Shown in pieces: positions 12,401 to 22,366 of a DNA stretch of 59,497 nucleotides. Each line of letters begins with the position of its first letter. The first letter of the stretch is position 1. The notes under the pieces are model-generated. The model searched no databases. It saw nothing but the letters and a program-made list of their open reading frames with translations, and was not told the DNA's origin. Location: positions 1-59,497 of the forward strand of contig BDIU01000060.1 in the NCBI GenBank assembly GCA_002118135.1, written 5' to 3'. The DNA is from Trebouxia sp. TZW2008. Lineage: Eukaryota > Chlorophyta > Trebouxiophyceae > Trebouxiales > Trebouxiaceae. Position numbers and translations under genes: made by a program.

Positions 12401-13677
12401 GTTGAAGTCAAAAGCAGAGTTGTCGTCTGCAGGTCATGAGGTATCAGCCGGAATGCAGTGCTTCTCCTGTTGCCGCTGAACAGCCACCTTCAGCCCTGAT
12501 GAGACCTCCCTGTTCAGCCAACCCCTCCCCCCTAGACCCCAATGCCCTTAGTCAGCACCTTGCAACGCAAGAGCTGCAGGGTCCCAAAGTTTTCAATGCT
12601 GGGTAAGCATCTACACCCATCTCTCTTCATCATGACTGTGCTGACTGTGTTCCAAGATAACTGTCATTTTATGTCCATACTCAAAGGTATCACCAGAATC
12701 AAAATGCCTTGGCTAGTTCGTACAAGCATTGTCCTTAAATTGAGAATGTCCGTATATCAAATGTCGTTACATGGAAACACTCTCGTAGTTGAGGTCGTTG
12801 ACCCTGTCTGAGACTCAGAGTGTCCAGTGCTGGGTCAGATGTTGTCTGAAATTGTTGATAATGTTAGTCAATGCAGAGCTCCAGAATGTTGAGTGTTGGG
12901 TACAGAGTGTTGCTTGAGCTGATTGACGTTGTCATTCAGCACAACAGGGGTCAATACTTGAGCAATTTGTTTTGAATCTCAGCATATTTTGTATGTAACA
13001 TAGGCTGTGCTTTGCTGGCTTGTGCGTTTTGGCTTGGAGAAGGCGTGTTGCCCAAATTCTACAGTACAAAGGAGGCAACAAATGTCGAAAAGCAGTCAGT
13101 CTCAGCATTGACAGTGCACTCTGCTGGTTGCTGCTCTAGAAACTGTGATCTCAGGCTGCTTCTACTCACAAGGCTTCGGTACTTACTTTCAGAAGTGTAG
13201 ACTTTTCCTGATGCTGTCTTTCTGTGCTTGGCCGACAAGACCTGACAAAGCAGTGTCAATTGCAGGTGTCATACTTTGCTTCCGACTGGTGCTGGACCAG
13301 TTCTGACTGGTGGCAGTGATCGCTGCATACGTCTATGGGATGCCGCATATCCACAACAAAGCTATGTTGTAGCAGGGCCAACAGCAACCAGTTCAGGATC
13401 ACCTGCAAATGATACCTCGCAGCTGTCGGCAGCTGGCAGCACACAACAGCCTGTTGCATACAAATACTGGCAGCATACAGTGCAGCAGGTTTCAGTTGTT
13501 GAGGAGGTCTGTAGGCCATCCTCCGAGTTGCAAAGCGGGGGTGCTGCATCGGGTTATGCTGACAAAGCATTTGCGCAATGTCATCGAGACACTGTCAAGT
13601 GCCTTGTTCCCTTGTACGTGAGTGAACAGTTGCTGTTGTCTGCGAGTCAAGATGGTGTAATCAAGTGCTGGAAGTAA
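1..13677 (+). CDS. VPS15: VPS15 / PIK3R4, regulatory subunit of class III PI3-kinase (3' part, spliced)
   Basis: Scaffold pseudokinase that holds VPS34 and Beclin/ATG6 on endosomes and autophagosomes. Sixteen exons are in phase at every junction: ~406-556, 804-916, 1589-1757, 2952-3097, 3311-3464, 4949-5059, 5303-5633, 5909-6154, 6784-6981, 7857-8096, 9314-9454, 10921-11072, 11390-11519, 12162-12313, 12433-12602, 13266-13677. They encode about 1004 residues. The first ~390 are HEAT repeats (DDDTRLQRIVPYLL; MITFLNDRDWQLRAAFFHHI; ISPPDVYAHLLPLV). A Pro/Ala-rich linker follows, then WD40 blades (HPKGVLIAHLAEHRQGINQL; SASNDETVKVWDC; GGLVGWDLR; HLTLWDMRFQIPL; GGSDRCIRLWDAAYPQQSYV) and the typical C-terminus LLSASQDGVIKCWK. 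The N-terminal kinase-like domain is outside the window. The intron after 11072 appears to use a GC donor. Several introns hold decayed copies of the flanking exon. Identity is firm from domain order and family-specific motifs; the first exon's acceptor (406 or 409) is uncertain. Confidence 0.93.
1680..2025 (+). repeat. Repeated donor edge of VPS15 exon 1589-1757
   Basis: The exon end (CTGACCCATCCAGCCC, then gtaggc) is followed by two degenerate copies near 1840-1890 and 1975-2023. Each retains a GTAAG donor-like site. The extra copies lie in the intron. Confidence 0.8.
2440..3000 (+). repeat. Repeated acceptor edge of VPS15 exon 2952-3097
   Basis: Degenerate copies of the acceptor and first ~60 bases of the exon (GTATGATGCAGAGCTGGC-like) start near 2443, 2585, 2695 and 2822, before the intact exon at 2952. 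The spacing is about 110-140 bp. Confidence 0.8.
3140..3168 (+). repeat. (TGC)n microsatellite in VPS15 intron
   Basis: About eight uninterrupted tgc triplets in the intron between exons 2952-3097 and 3311-3464. Confidence 0.9.
3650..3915 (+). repeat. 25-bp minisatellite in VPS15 intron
   Basis: Ten to eleven copies of a 25-bp unit containing ccatggcaattatgcat. The unit holds two 6-bp palindromes, ccatgg and atgcat. Because 25 is not a multiple of 3 the array is open in several frames and produces spurious Cys/Met-rich ORFs. Confidence 0.95.
3912..3966 (+). repeat. Second copy of VPS15 exon 3311-3464 donor edge
   Basis: Right after the minisatellite lies a copy of the exon's last ~42 bases plus its donor (gccatgctcggaacag then gtcagctgcccatg). 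It matches 3420-3475. It is read as an exon-edge duplicate that the minisatellite has pushed away from its parent. Confidence 0.85.
4000..4940. other. Long VPS15 intron, no gene seen
   Basis: Intron between exons ending 3464 and starting 4949. It contains an AT-rich stretch of ataat/attat repeats at about 4200-4300. No ORF with recognisable coding character was found. Confidence 0.6.
6155..6665 (+). repeat. Tandem copies of VPS15 exon 5909-6154 donor edge
   Basis: Five to six imperfect ~90-bp copies of the exon's end (catacctggcagctgctgtg ... gcttctgac), most followed by gtgagc/gtgag donors. The first copy is the true exon end: splicing at 6154 to 6784 keeps phase. The rest fill the intron. 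Confidence 0.88.
7045..7092 (+). repeat. Second copy of VPS15 exon 6784-6981 donor edge
   Basis: Near-duplicate of the exon end and donor (cacagatgctataggtgctg, then gcaacag|gtgaga). It lies about 105 bases downstream of the real donor at 6982. Confidence 0.85.
7641..7825 (+). pseudogene. Frameshifted duplicate of VPS15 exon 7857-8096
   Basis: An acceptor (cctgtgcag) and ~170 bases almost identical to the first WD40 exon, including the PKGVL-AHLAEHRQG region. It lacks the exon's 3' end and donor. A one-base difference in a G run means that splicing from 6981 into this copy goes out of frame. The downstream copy at 7857 is in phase, so this one is taken as a dead exon duplicate. Confidence 0.75.
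8140..8830 (+). repeat. Tandem copies of VPS15 exon 7857-8096 donor edge
   Basis: About five copies (period 100-150 bp) of the segment from SNDETVKVWDC through tacactagccaag and the gtaag donor. Each is preceded by ttctttgccag, which in the parent exon is coding (FFAS) but looks like a splice acceptor. Copies carry frameshifts and stops. Confidence 0.85.
9105..9440 (+). repeat. Two-copy duplication of VPS15 exon 9314-9454
   Basis: A copy starting after the gcag at about 9124 matches the exon from 9314 on (gcagagcatagccagcggca). It diverges before the donor. Only the second copy keeps phase with both neighbours. Confidence 0.8.
9700..11035 (+). repeat. Array of VPS15 exon 10921-11072 copies, 200-bp period
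   Basis: Copies of the acceptor plus exon begin at about 10118, 10321, 10521, 10721 and 10921: exactly 200 bp apart for the last four. Shorter, more degenerate versions lie at about 9718 and 9889. Each has ctgcag|gc-ttgaagcaggc-like starts and the ttggtggggt-ggacctca segment. The last copy is the functional exon. Confidence 0.9.
11555..11660. repeat. Simple repeats (CACTCG)n and (ACTG)n
   Basis: cactcacactcgcactcg runs into a run of actg/acag tetramers in a VPS15 intron. Confidence 0.9.
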
Positions 13678-14552
13678 ATGCAGCTTGTGCCGTCTGCATT
13701 CTGTAATGCAATCCTGCATGCCTGATAACGTCAGGCAATGTCTGGCATAAATCAGCATTGCAGCCCTTTTGCACGTGTACACTGGTTTGTTTGAGAGCTG
13801 CGGTTATGCCCAGCGCTTTTTTTGCGCAACATGATCATTTGGGGATGTTTCACTATGTCATAGACTGCCTGAATTTCACATAGTCATTGCCACAGTGTGG
13901 CACATGTGATCAGCCTTGTTGGCTGGCTAGAGCATGTAAAATTATTCTCTCTCTCTGTGCACAAATGATGTCAGGTACAGCATGCAAGACATGAAGACTC
14001 AAGGAGTGAACCTGTAATTTACCATGAAGTTGCAACTGCTGCTGCTGCATGCTTACTGTTCAAGCTTGTCTCACAGGGTGAATCCAGCAATCTGCAAGCC
14101 TGGTACTGCTTTCTTTCGATAGGCAACGTATTCAGGGACTGCAGTACATGCTCATATGGCTCTGGCAAACATTTGTGCCAGCAGCCGCAGCAAGTTCTGC
14201 AACTTGGCAACGGCCAGCATGAACACAGGACATCATTCGTGCATTTCGCATGCTTTGTCCATGGCAAGCCATTGTATTATATCTTTGAAGTGCTGAAGCA
14301 AGTTGAACATAGTGTACAGTTCTGAATGGCCCTCTGCTTTTGCTGATCAGACTAAGCATCCTTGACTGTGGCAATGGTTCAATACGCTGCAATAGCTGTG
14401 AGTTCCACTGCGAAGCATGCACATCATCATTATCAAGTCAAGCAAACAGGGAATCGGGCTGCAGGCCACCTTTGTTCCGGCTGCATTGTTGTGCTGTAAC
14501 TGCATGAGACGATAGAATACCTGCCACAATAAGTCACTTGATCTATCTCATC
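13678..14552. other. Intergenic, 3' flank of VPS15
   Basis: No convincing coding sequence. TGTAA-type motifs, used as poly(A) signals in many green algae, occur near 13935 (catgtaaaatt) and 14011. Which of these serves VPS15 cannot be told from sequence. Confidence 0.5.
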
Positions 14553-15811
14553 CTACCCGATGAGACTTATGAGGCTATTGTACATTGTCCACATTGGCTG
14601 ATATACATTTTGTTGCTCTGGATGTGGGGAATGCTTTTGATAGCTGTTGTTGAGAGCACATGCTGCTGCCATCAAAACTTGACCAAAGCCATCTGCAAAC
14701 ACAGGCTGTGTCAAAATCACTTGCATCACTTGGTCATCACTTGCACCACTACGAAATACGTTTGATGACAAGCTCAAGGCATTCATGCCTTGCATGCAGC
14801 ATTCATACACCAAGCTCAACAGCAAAACAGAGCAAGTCCAGGTCTGATGCAGTTTCTTTGCAGCAATGTCATATGCTTGCAAAGCAGAGCTGATCACCTG
14901 ATGAGTTAGCAGCTGCCTTGCTCTGAAAGCAGCTTCAGATAACGCACTTTGAATCTGAGATGCTGTGTGTGGGGTATCACGCTGTGCAGCATCCTGCTCC
15001 TCTTCAATGAGCTCATTCATATCATCATCAGCACCAAGCAAGGGTGATGCTGATGCTGCCATAGAGTAGCAATCATGATCAGGCACAGGCATGTGCACTT
15101 CTGGGTGCACGTTTGCTGCTTGCAGCATGTGCAGCGCAGCATGCCACGGATCATCACACATGTCATCGTTGCAGATCTTGCATGGTCTGTTCTGCTCTCT
15201 GTGCCACTTGAGGGCAAAGCGTTGACGCCAAGCCTTGTCAACACTACTGGCAGCTGGTTCTGTCAGCTGGTTGTGAGCTGCTTTCAAAGGTTTGGCGTCG
15301 GGAGAAGCTGGTTTGGCTATGTCTCTATCGCACATCTCAAAGGTCGTCTTGCGGCTGGTCCAACTGCCCGACGGCCGGGCACGGCATACGGCGTCAGCTA
15401 TTGCCACGCCCGGAGAGTCTCTTGCTGCCGCTTGCCGCTTGAGGATACTGTTGTCTCTTCCTGGCACTGGTGGGGGCTGCGGCACATCGATCGGGCGTGT
15501 GCTTTGCTTGACTGTGTTGGGCGGCTGTTGTAAAGGTCCGATAATAGGGTCTCGCGGTGTTGTCAGAAGAGAAGGCGTCTCTTGTAGTGGCTTGAGAAGA
15601 ATCACTTTCCGCTTGGAGTGGACATGACCAGCTGCACATAGCGCTCGTTCCGGATGCGGGCTTCCTGCGACATCGTAAGATCGATGAAGAGACCATCGCT
15701 AGCCGCAACAGCGTTGACACCTGAGCAGCCGTGTCGGTGATCGAAGGGCTGAGAAGACCCGCACTTGTGGCAGTAGTGCAGCTCAAAGTACGTGAAAACC
15801 GTCTGGGACAT
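14553..15811 (-). CDS. Unidentified ORF, probably mobile-element derived, possible frameshift
   Basis: A 350-codon open frame (15605 to 14553) is preceded by a ~65-codon open frame (15811 to 15602) that begins after a splice-acceptor-like gtcccag. The two overlap at a tga that a single-base change, or a small intron at gtgatt, would bypass. The upstream part has a Cys/His cluster (YCHKCG, then HGC) followed by ASDGLFIDLTMSQE. The downstream part has CKIC and C-rich pairs, then a helical tail. I do not recognise the family. A cysteine-cluster region of a transposase is one possibility, suggested only by the Cys pattern and the neighbourhood. The start is unresolved. Confidence 0.4.
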
Positions 15812-16185
15812 CCAGAGCAGATTGACTTGTCAGCGCGCAGGATCTCACCTGTACGCTGCTTCCTCCGCAACGCGCTAGTCATCAAGGCTTTCAAAAGGCG
15901 AGTGAAGAAGCAGAAGCTGCAGTGGTAAAGTCGGCCATCATGCATATAAAACGCATTTAATGTATTTTGGTACATTTTGGGAACTTGGTGCAAACGACAT
16001 GCGCAGTCAGAAGAGTCTGCGCGCTGCATAAAAGCCAGGTTTTATGGCAGGCATCAACATGCCCTACATGCCAAAAGACTGCACATTGGACACGCTCGAC
16101 TTCGCCGATTTGGAGTTTTAACCGTGTCTGTACCGTAATGTCTGCAACGGCATGCAGCAACAGCTTTAACACTACAAGTTTGCAG

Positions 16186-16250
16186 CATGTTAGATTTGGC
16201 TGGCTGAAAGGGCTGCCGTGCAAGCACGTCTCAGCACTCAAGTTACGTCT
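16186..16250 (+). other. SWIM-like zinc-finger segment
   Basis: Reads HVRFGWLKGLPCKHVSALKL, which resembles the C-terminal CxH half of a SWIM zinc finger (GLPCKH-A-L). A possible 51-bp intron upstream (gtaatg to ttgcag) would join it to RVCT, giving only a weak first half. It may be an exon of the nuclease-like gene that follows or a transposase relic; the joining exons could not be established. Confidence 0.4.
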
Positions 16251-16743
16251 ATCGCCGTTGCAGTTGCTTACATGTAAAGCACTTTGACTTCAAGTCTTCG
16301 AGTTGATGGTTGCTTGTCATCTCAGAGTCTGCCATTGCAGATTTTACATTGTGTTGTATGCCACAGACTGTCAACTGTCACTGGGAAGAACCATCTCGCC
16401 TCCAAGTGCGTGCGCACTGGTTTTGCAGGTGTAAGCCAACTGCTGCAAGGCACGGTTGGTTCATGTTTAGGTTCATGTCACAGGCAAGCCGCGGACACAG
16501 AAGATGAATCGTCAGGAAGACGGTTCATGCCTGGAGCGGTCCGCGGACCGTACTACAGCTTGTAGGGAACAGCAGGATGTACATGCGTTCAGCACCCTTT
16601 AGCACATATTGAGCGTTTTGAATTGCTGCCGCAAGTCACATAGAAGCCGATCAGCCTGAGCGCTGCTTTGGACTGATCAACGATCTGCAGCAGTGTGAAG
16701 CAGTGTACCTTGACAGATCCGTGCGATCTTGGTAAATATTATC

Positions 16744-18968
16744 ATGAGCTGGGCTCAGATACTCATAAACGGCGACGCGAAGCCTGTCACGCACAATTCC
16801 GTTGCCACAGGCGTGTCTGCTTCAGGTAAAGCTTCCTGCCGAGGCAGCACTTGCTTGAAAGTGCTTAGCCGTACCGTCGTCAATACAGATCTGACTGACA
16901 ACCAATTACTCCCTTCTGCAGACACCGAAAGTACAAATTGCTCCGCATGGCAGATGCCGCTTGAGCCTCGCAAGGCTGCACCATCAGCAGCTACCAAACA
17001 ACCTACAGGTGCGGTTGAGCATTCCATCTTCACGCAGCTCCTTGCAAGCTTTGCGTTTGGTTGTAATGCGCACTGGACCACTTGACAGCAGCTTCCTCCT
17101 TGCTGTTCAATTGTTTCATCTGCTTTTGCTTTGCAGGTCCCACAGGAGGGCCCAAACCTGTACCTGTTTACAGCCTGACAGCAGACTGTTCAACTACCTC
17201 TGGCAACAGCTGTGACAGGTGTAACTTCCCTGCCCTTGGTTCGTCTGAGTCTTGTGGCAGTGCATCCAGCCCTGCAAGCAGCAGTCAAGGCTCAGCTACC
17301 AGCCTTTCCCCAAAGCCACCTTGTCACAGATCCCAGCCCAGCCGGAGGCGTGGCCTCCGATACCAGGATGCAAGCCAGAACCAGCTTGCTGCAAGCATGC
17401 AATCAGCACTGTCATTCAATGCGCACAAGCACAAAGAATCCCCTCAAAAGGTCTGGGCCAGGCGCATGCGCGAGCAAGCTCTTGCTGACGGAACAGTCTT
17501 GAGTCGCATTCACATTGGCGCATCGCTCTTGGGCAAGTGTGCTGGCTTCTGCCCATACCCATATGCACAGACCATAGCTCTCGAAACCCTACTGGAGCAG
17601 CAAAACCCTGCCAATTGGCATGCCACAGCCGCCAAGCACCAGCAGACAGCTATTGAGCAACAAGTGCAGCAACTGGCAGATCAGAAGTGCCCACAGCTGT
17701 GGCCGCACCTGCAGCAGCTGCAGCAGCTTTCAGCATTTGATGTTCTGCCAGATGCACATTGGCAGCGTGCCACAGCTATTGCAGACTTGGAACATTTTCT
17801 TACCCAACAAGCTGCAGCTTCAGCAGCACCGGCACCAGCATTACAAGCTACAGAGTCACTGGAAGCTTTGCCAATTGAGACAAGCAGCACTTCAGCTTCC
17901 AGCACGACTTCAGCTACTGCACCAATGTCAATACAAGCCAGTCAGCAAGCAAGCACAGCTGCTTCCGCTGCTGATGCTTTGCCAGACACTACCCAGACAA
18001 CTGCATTGCCCACTCATGGCAGCCTACAGCCTTGTGTCATGGCTGCAGTCATTGCCTCCACCTCAGTCACTCTAATAGATGATGCAGCTCAGAGCTCATT
18101 TGAAGATGCAGCTCACAACTCGCTTGGTGATGTAGCTCACAGCTCAGTAGCTGATGCAGCTCACAGCCCAGCTGAGGCCACTGATGAGTCTGGGGCCACA
18201 GCAGAACCATCAGCTTCCGAATCTATGGAAACTTGCACAAGCGCTTCCGGATCCTGTGTTGACAGTGATTTAGATTTCTTGTCTTCTTCTGAGTCATTGC
18301 TGTCTGTGACAGCAGCTGACATTCAGATGGTGAGAGACTACATTATCAGGGGCAGCAACTGTGCATATGGAGTGCATGCTGAGCATGATACATTTAAAGA
18401 GCTAGACTTCATGGCACAACATGCACAGCAGACCCATGATGCACAGCAGGCTCGGCACGCACAGCAGGCCCAGCATGCACAGCAGGCACAGCAGAGAAAC
18501 TACAGCTTCCACAAGATGGGTACTCCTGACAGCTTGCAGCTTGGTGAGCACGCTGGGATTGAATTTGAACTGGGCTGTCAGGTGGACAAAGCGCTGTGCC
18601 ATGGCAGCACAGCGGTTTCAGTGGAAGTCAAAAACCGCATTGGTTGTTTCCCTGCTGTGCCTCCAATGCATGAGCTAGTTCAAGTTCAAGCGCAGCTGCA
18701 GTTGTGCAATGCTCCCATGGGCATCTTGTTTGAGCGCTTACAACACAGTGATGGCACAGTCTCAAGCCAACATCATGAGCTTTGGAGAGATGACTGGTGG
18801 TGGCATCAGGAGTTGCTACCAGGTTTGCATACATTCTTGGCAGTGTTTGCTAGGTTGGCTACACAGCAAGAAGCGCTGGAGCTGTACTTCAGGAGAAGGG
18901 CAGTTGGACAGCATCATCAGCACTTGCAAGAGCTAATTTGGGAGCAGGCTTCTATGCATTGGTACTGA
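16744..18968 (+). CDS. YqaJ/lambda-exonuclease-like PD-(D/E)XK nuclease domain protein
   Basis: Three exons in phase (16744-16825, 16922-17008, 17137-18968) give 666 residues if translation starts at 16744. The N-terminal third is Ser/Pro/Ala-rich and low complexity. A helical segment follows (WARRMREQALADGTVLSRIH onward). After a further acidic/Ser-rich and Gln/His-rich spacer (AQQ repeats) comes a nuclease-like core: GIEFELGCQVDKAL, then VSVEVKNRIG (E-x-K of the PD-(D/E)XK fold), then ELVQVQAQLQLCNAPMGILF, typical of the YqaJ/phage exonuclease group. Such domains occur in phage, large DNA viruses and eukaryotic mobile elements. The SWIM-like segment just upstream and the transposons downstream favour a mobile-element origin. 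Upstream exons may be missing. Confidence 0.6.
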
Positions 18969-19300
18969 CTGCTGTCAAGTAAAATTTTGACAAAAAAATT
19001 GCTGGCTTGAGTTTTGTTATGTCTAAAGTTGCCCTTGATTGATTGCTTTGAAATTGCAATGATTTGACGGAAGTTTTGCTGTCTTTTTTTCCATAGTCTA
19101 GACTAAAGTCTCCTTAATGGAGACTAGTAAACAAGTTGACAATCTTTTTGACAGAAGTTTTGCTCATGTGCTGTTCTGTATTCAGGTCTTGTGCTGAAAA
19201 GCGTACTGATGCTCTAAAACAGCTAGACATGCAGTCCTGTACAACAGAATGTATGTTTACTTACCAACACTTAAGTTGATAGGCCTGCTACCACAACGAA
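18969..19300. other. Non-coding spacer with a small hairpin
   Basis: 3' flank of the nuclease-like gene. A perfect 7-bp stem, agtctcc-ttaat-ggagact, lies near 19107-19125. No gene seen. Confidence 0.5.
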
Positions 19301-19520
19301 TATAGGGGGTACGATTAGTTTTGCTATTCCCAGATAATCTGACAATTCCCTTATTAGCAAAACTAATCCGCTACACTGGAAGGCAAGGCAGATTAGCATT
19401 CTGCTTGCTTGCTAATCTGACCTGATACTCGATTAGGGACCAGCAGAGAGGTACTAAGTTGTACTTTTCAGGACGAGGCGATGTTGACTTTGCCCGAGCC
19501 AAACAGGCAGACAACAGCTC

Positions 19521-19721
19521 ATGGCAGACACCCCAAGCCTGCCTGCCCCTTTAGCGGACAGCGGTACCAACGAGTACGAAAGGCAACGTCACGGACGGAT
19601 CGCACGCAACAATCTTGAAGTGCCACAACCTGGGTTGTTTTAACTTGCAGCTGCTGCTTTGCAGCAGCTGCAAAGTCAGCAACAGTTTCTGCGGCGACCA
19701 AAGACCAAAGCCGTGTCAAAG
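19521..19721 (+). pseudogene. Possible broken 5' exon(s) inside the transposon
   Basis: ATG at 19521 opens a frame reading NEYERQRHGRIARNN. It hits one in-frame TAA (19641) and then continues in the same frame as AALQQLQSQQQFLRRPKTKA up to a GTAC donor at 19722. Its end phase does not fit the next exon. Either the gene is broken here or this is a separate captured fragment. Confidence 0.4.
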
Positions 19722-19879
19722 GTACATATGCGCTACTTGCTGCAGTTCCCCGCAGAAATTCGAGGCACTGCGACAAGTCCAGGCCTTTCTGAAAGAAAGC
19801 TGTCTTTCACACGTTGCAAGCTGTCAAGCCCAGGCATAACGATGCAGGCAACAACGAAATGCATGCAGCTTAGTCTAAC

Positions 19880-20963
19880 ATGAGCTTGTTGCGTTCCAGG
19901 TACACCACTGCAGTCTCAGGATCCTACAACAAAGATCAGTTCAACAAGCTGTTTGAACATAGACATATGGGGTGCATAACATATGGGTTGCAGTTGGCTG
20001 CAGCTGTCAAGTCTGCGATTTCTGTGGCACCGGCACCCACTGCCAAGAGATCAGCAATTGCTTTCAGGTAAGCTCAAGGTCAATGTTCCTGCTGCTGGGG
20101 ACCTGAGCTGCAAAGTTTCCAACGAGCTCTGCACTGTCTACCTTCCTCATGCAGGCAAAACACCTCACACAGGCAAGAACATTGCAGCTCTACTGCTGGT
20201 GAACAGACCACCTCCACCAGCGACCTGATGCTGATGTCAACGGCAGGTGGACCAAGTACCAGACAAAGCACTCTGAGGTATGAATGGGAGGCATGTGTTG
20301 CTAAGCTCTCGCTCCTCATCTTCCTTTGCCATTGGTATTGCATGACCCTTTCCCAGCTGTTGAGCATTGCAGAGCGTGGCGGAACTCCTCACGTGCTTGA
20401 AGTACTAGACAACATACAGTCACTGGTTGGGCGAGAGAAGGGATGTCAAGACAAGATGGCTCGCAAGAGGCAGAACACCAAGGTTCGTCTGAAGAAGGAG
20501 GCTAACCAAGCTGAGCTGGAAAGGCTTCAGAAAGCTCAAGATACAGCAGGTATGCGCTGTGTGTCTTGCCTTGTGTTGACATGCTGCTTGACTATACTGT
20601 TGCTGTGATTTGTGCGTGGCTGTTTCAGCATGCATGTGCATTGTTTGAGCAAGTGCAAATGCCACTGATCACTAGTTTCATTTCAGCTGAGAGCATGTGT
20701 CACAAATTTTTGCAACAAGATGTGCTGTGTTGGACTTGCGTCAAAGCATAAGTCACTTGCACAGGACCGTATCTTAAGTTGTGATCACAGCATGGTGCCC
20801 TGCTGCAATACCTAATGGAGCTGTTCCAAGTGCTGCTGAGGTTTCAGCTGCAGCAGAACCTAAAACAGCTGTGGCGGCGAACAACACAATTGTACAACAG
20901 CCCAGCGGCAATGAGAATGGCAACCCCAATGCTGCTGCCGTCACTGCCAGCACAGGCCAATGA
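19880..20963 (+). CDS. Unidentified four-exon gene carried by the TIR transposon
   Basis: Exons 19880-20067, 20247-20277, 20357-20549 and 20791-20963 join in phase to 194 residues ending TASTGQ. The middle holds KRSAIAFRWTKYQTKHSELL, then a strongly basic/acidic helical segment (KMARKRQNTKVRLKKEAN...LERLQKAQ) likely to be a coiled coil. The tail is Ala/Asn-rich. I do not recognise the family. It lies wholly between the inverted repeats, so it is either an accessory gene of the transposon or a captured host gene that kept its introns. The start may be further upstream (see 19521). Confidence 0.5.
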
Positions 20964-21519
20964 AGTGTCATTGGCGATGCGGAGCTGTCAAGGGCCTTGT
21001 CTGTTGTTGCATGCCTGCTTGCGGACATTTGTGTCCAGCTGTATCTATGAATCTGCCCATTGTGTACATGATTGCATTCCAATCTAGATTGCAAGTTGCC
21101 TAGCAGCTGTTGACAGGGCACTGCTGGATAGGCTAAACTTTGATCTTGCAAATGACAATGTCATGTGCATATGATAATGTGAACGTTGTCAGCTTTCACG
21201 TGTTCTGTAATTTATCCTGTCTGAGCCGTTGAATTCGATCTAAATGACATATATATGTTTATTTCCGGACGGATCAATGCACTAATCGCTGGCATGCGCT
21301 AATTGCACAATGCTAATCGCTGCCCAGGCATTTAGCATGTGATGATCTGGTGCTACTGATAATCCAAAGGGAACAGGATTAGTTGCACTTTTGCAGTATA
21401 AAAACAGTGATAATCGCCTTCCAATTACTGCTAAAGGGCGTTTTGCTAAACGCTGTTAACATGCTTCTGCACTACGATTATCGCGATTATCTGCTGCTAA
21501 TCATTACCCCTATATTCGT

Positions 21520-21813
21520 ATACTTCAGAGTTATTTTAAATTAATACAGGTGCTAATAGTAAATTGTTCATCCCAATCCAAGATAACTGCAAGACTGTAC
21601 TAGCTTTGTAAGTAATCGATCGCCACCCTGCCCAAAACAAAGTGGAAGTCTGACTCTTTGCTGGACTGCAGATGTAAACAAAGATCTGCAGTGTGTTTGA
21701 CAGCAAGCTCACCTCAGTTCCGCAATAAAGTTTGCCTGCTGGCAGTAGTACAACAAATCCAGAACACCATGCAGCACACATATGCATTGAACAAGCTTTG
21801 GTGTACCCTGCGC
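21520..21813. other. Short spacer between two mobile elements
   Basis: No gene seen. This is host or older element sequence separating the TIR transposon from the retroelement. Confidence 0.5.
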
Positions 21814-21818
21814 CCAAC

Positions 21819-21882
21819 TGTACAGTGTGAGGAATTAGCACCTCGCCATCTAGCTAGCAATGCTTTTATCCCATACGCGCTC
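21819..21882 (+). repeat. Left terminal inverted repeat of the retroelement
   Basis: 64 bases, starting TGTACAGTGTGAGG. They match the reverse complement of 25337-25402 apart from two one-base gaps. Confidence 0.9.
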
Positions 21883-22366
21883 CGAAACCAATATAACAGA
21901 GTGAGATTTACAATAGTGGCTTGGTGCTGGAAGGCACCCAAGACCAAGCGTGCGTAGCGGAATCATTAATGATAAGCCTCAACGCATTGGCCCTCGATAG
22001 CCGCAACCCGACAGGAATCAGAAGGAAGCTATGATCAGACACGTGATGCCATAACCACTGCTAGGGTAAAGCATAGAGCACACTGCTACATTCCCCCCCA
22101 CTTATATTTAACTTACCCAGGTTGAACAGCAACAAAGCGAGAGCATAAGGGAACTGCATTGTAGCACAGCACAAGCCACCCTGCCGGCATTGGGATGCCA
22201 CTAGCGTTGCATAGCGTAGCTTAAAGAGGTTGCATAGCCTAAAGCATGGGCTGCAAAGCAACAGTTCACAGTTCTGAGGAAAGCTTAGCAAAAGTACTCA
22301 TTGTACAGATCAGCAGCCCAGCCGATATAGGCAAACCTCAAACAAGGCAAAAGCAATAGCAAGCCA

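Larger units (their letters stand above)
19305..21510. mobile_element. DNA transposon with short TIRs and subterminal repeats
   Basis: The left end gggggtacgattag (19305) and right end ctaatcattacccc (ending 21510) are imperfect inverted repeats. Both are flanked by TATA (19301-19304 and 21511-21514), a possible 4-bp target duplication. Beyond that the flanks remain inverted (acgaatata / tatattcgt), so the element either sits in the middle of a palindrome or has longer TIRs. Both ends carry many scattered TAATC/GATTA motifs (about six at left, eight at right), as expected for transposase-binding arrays. The interior carries a small spliced gene. No transposase was recognised, so it may be non-autonomous. 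Confidence 0.7.

Noticed and set aside
15731..16565. Plus-strand ORFs at 15731-15928 and 16284-16565 as further exons of the nuclease gene
   Set aside because: No splice combination was found that joins them in phase to 16744; coding character is weak.
18402..18602. Leu/Cys-rich minus-strand ORF
   Set aside because: Antisense shadow of the Gln/His-rich AQQ repeats of the nuclease-like gene.
16744..18968. Integrated large-DNA-virus gene
   Set aside because: YqaJ-type nucleases occur in such viruses, but this gene has introns, low-complexity host-like spacers and no other viral neighbours. Not excluded, just unsupported.
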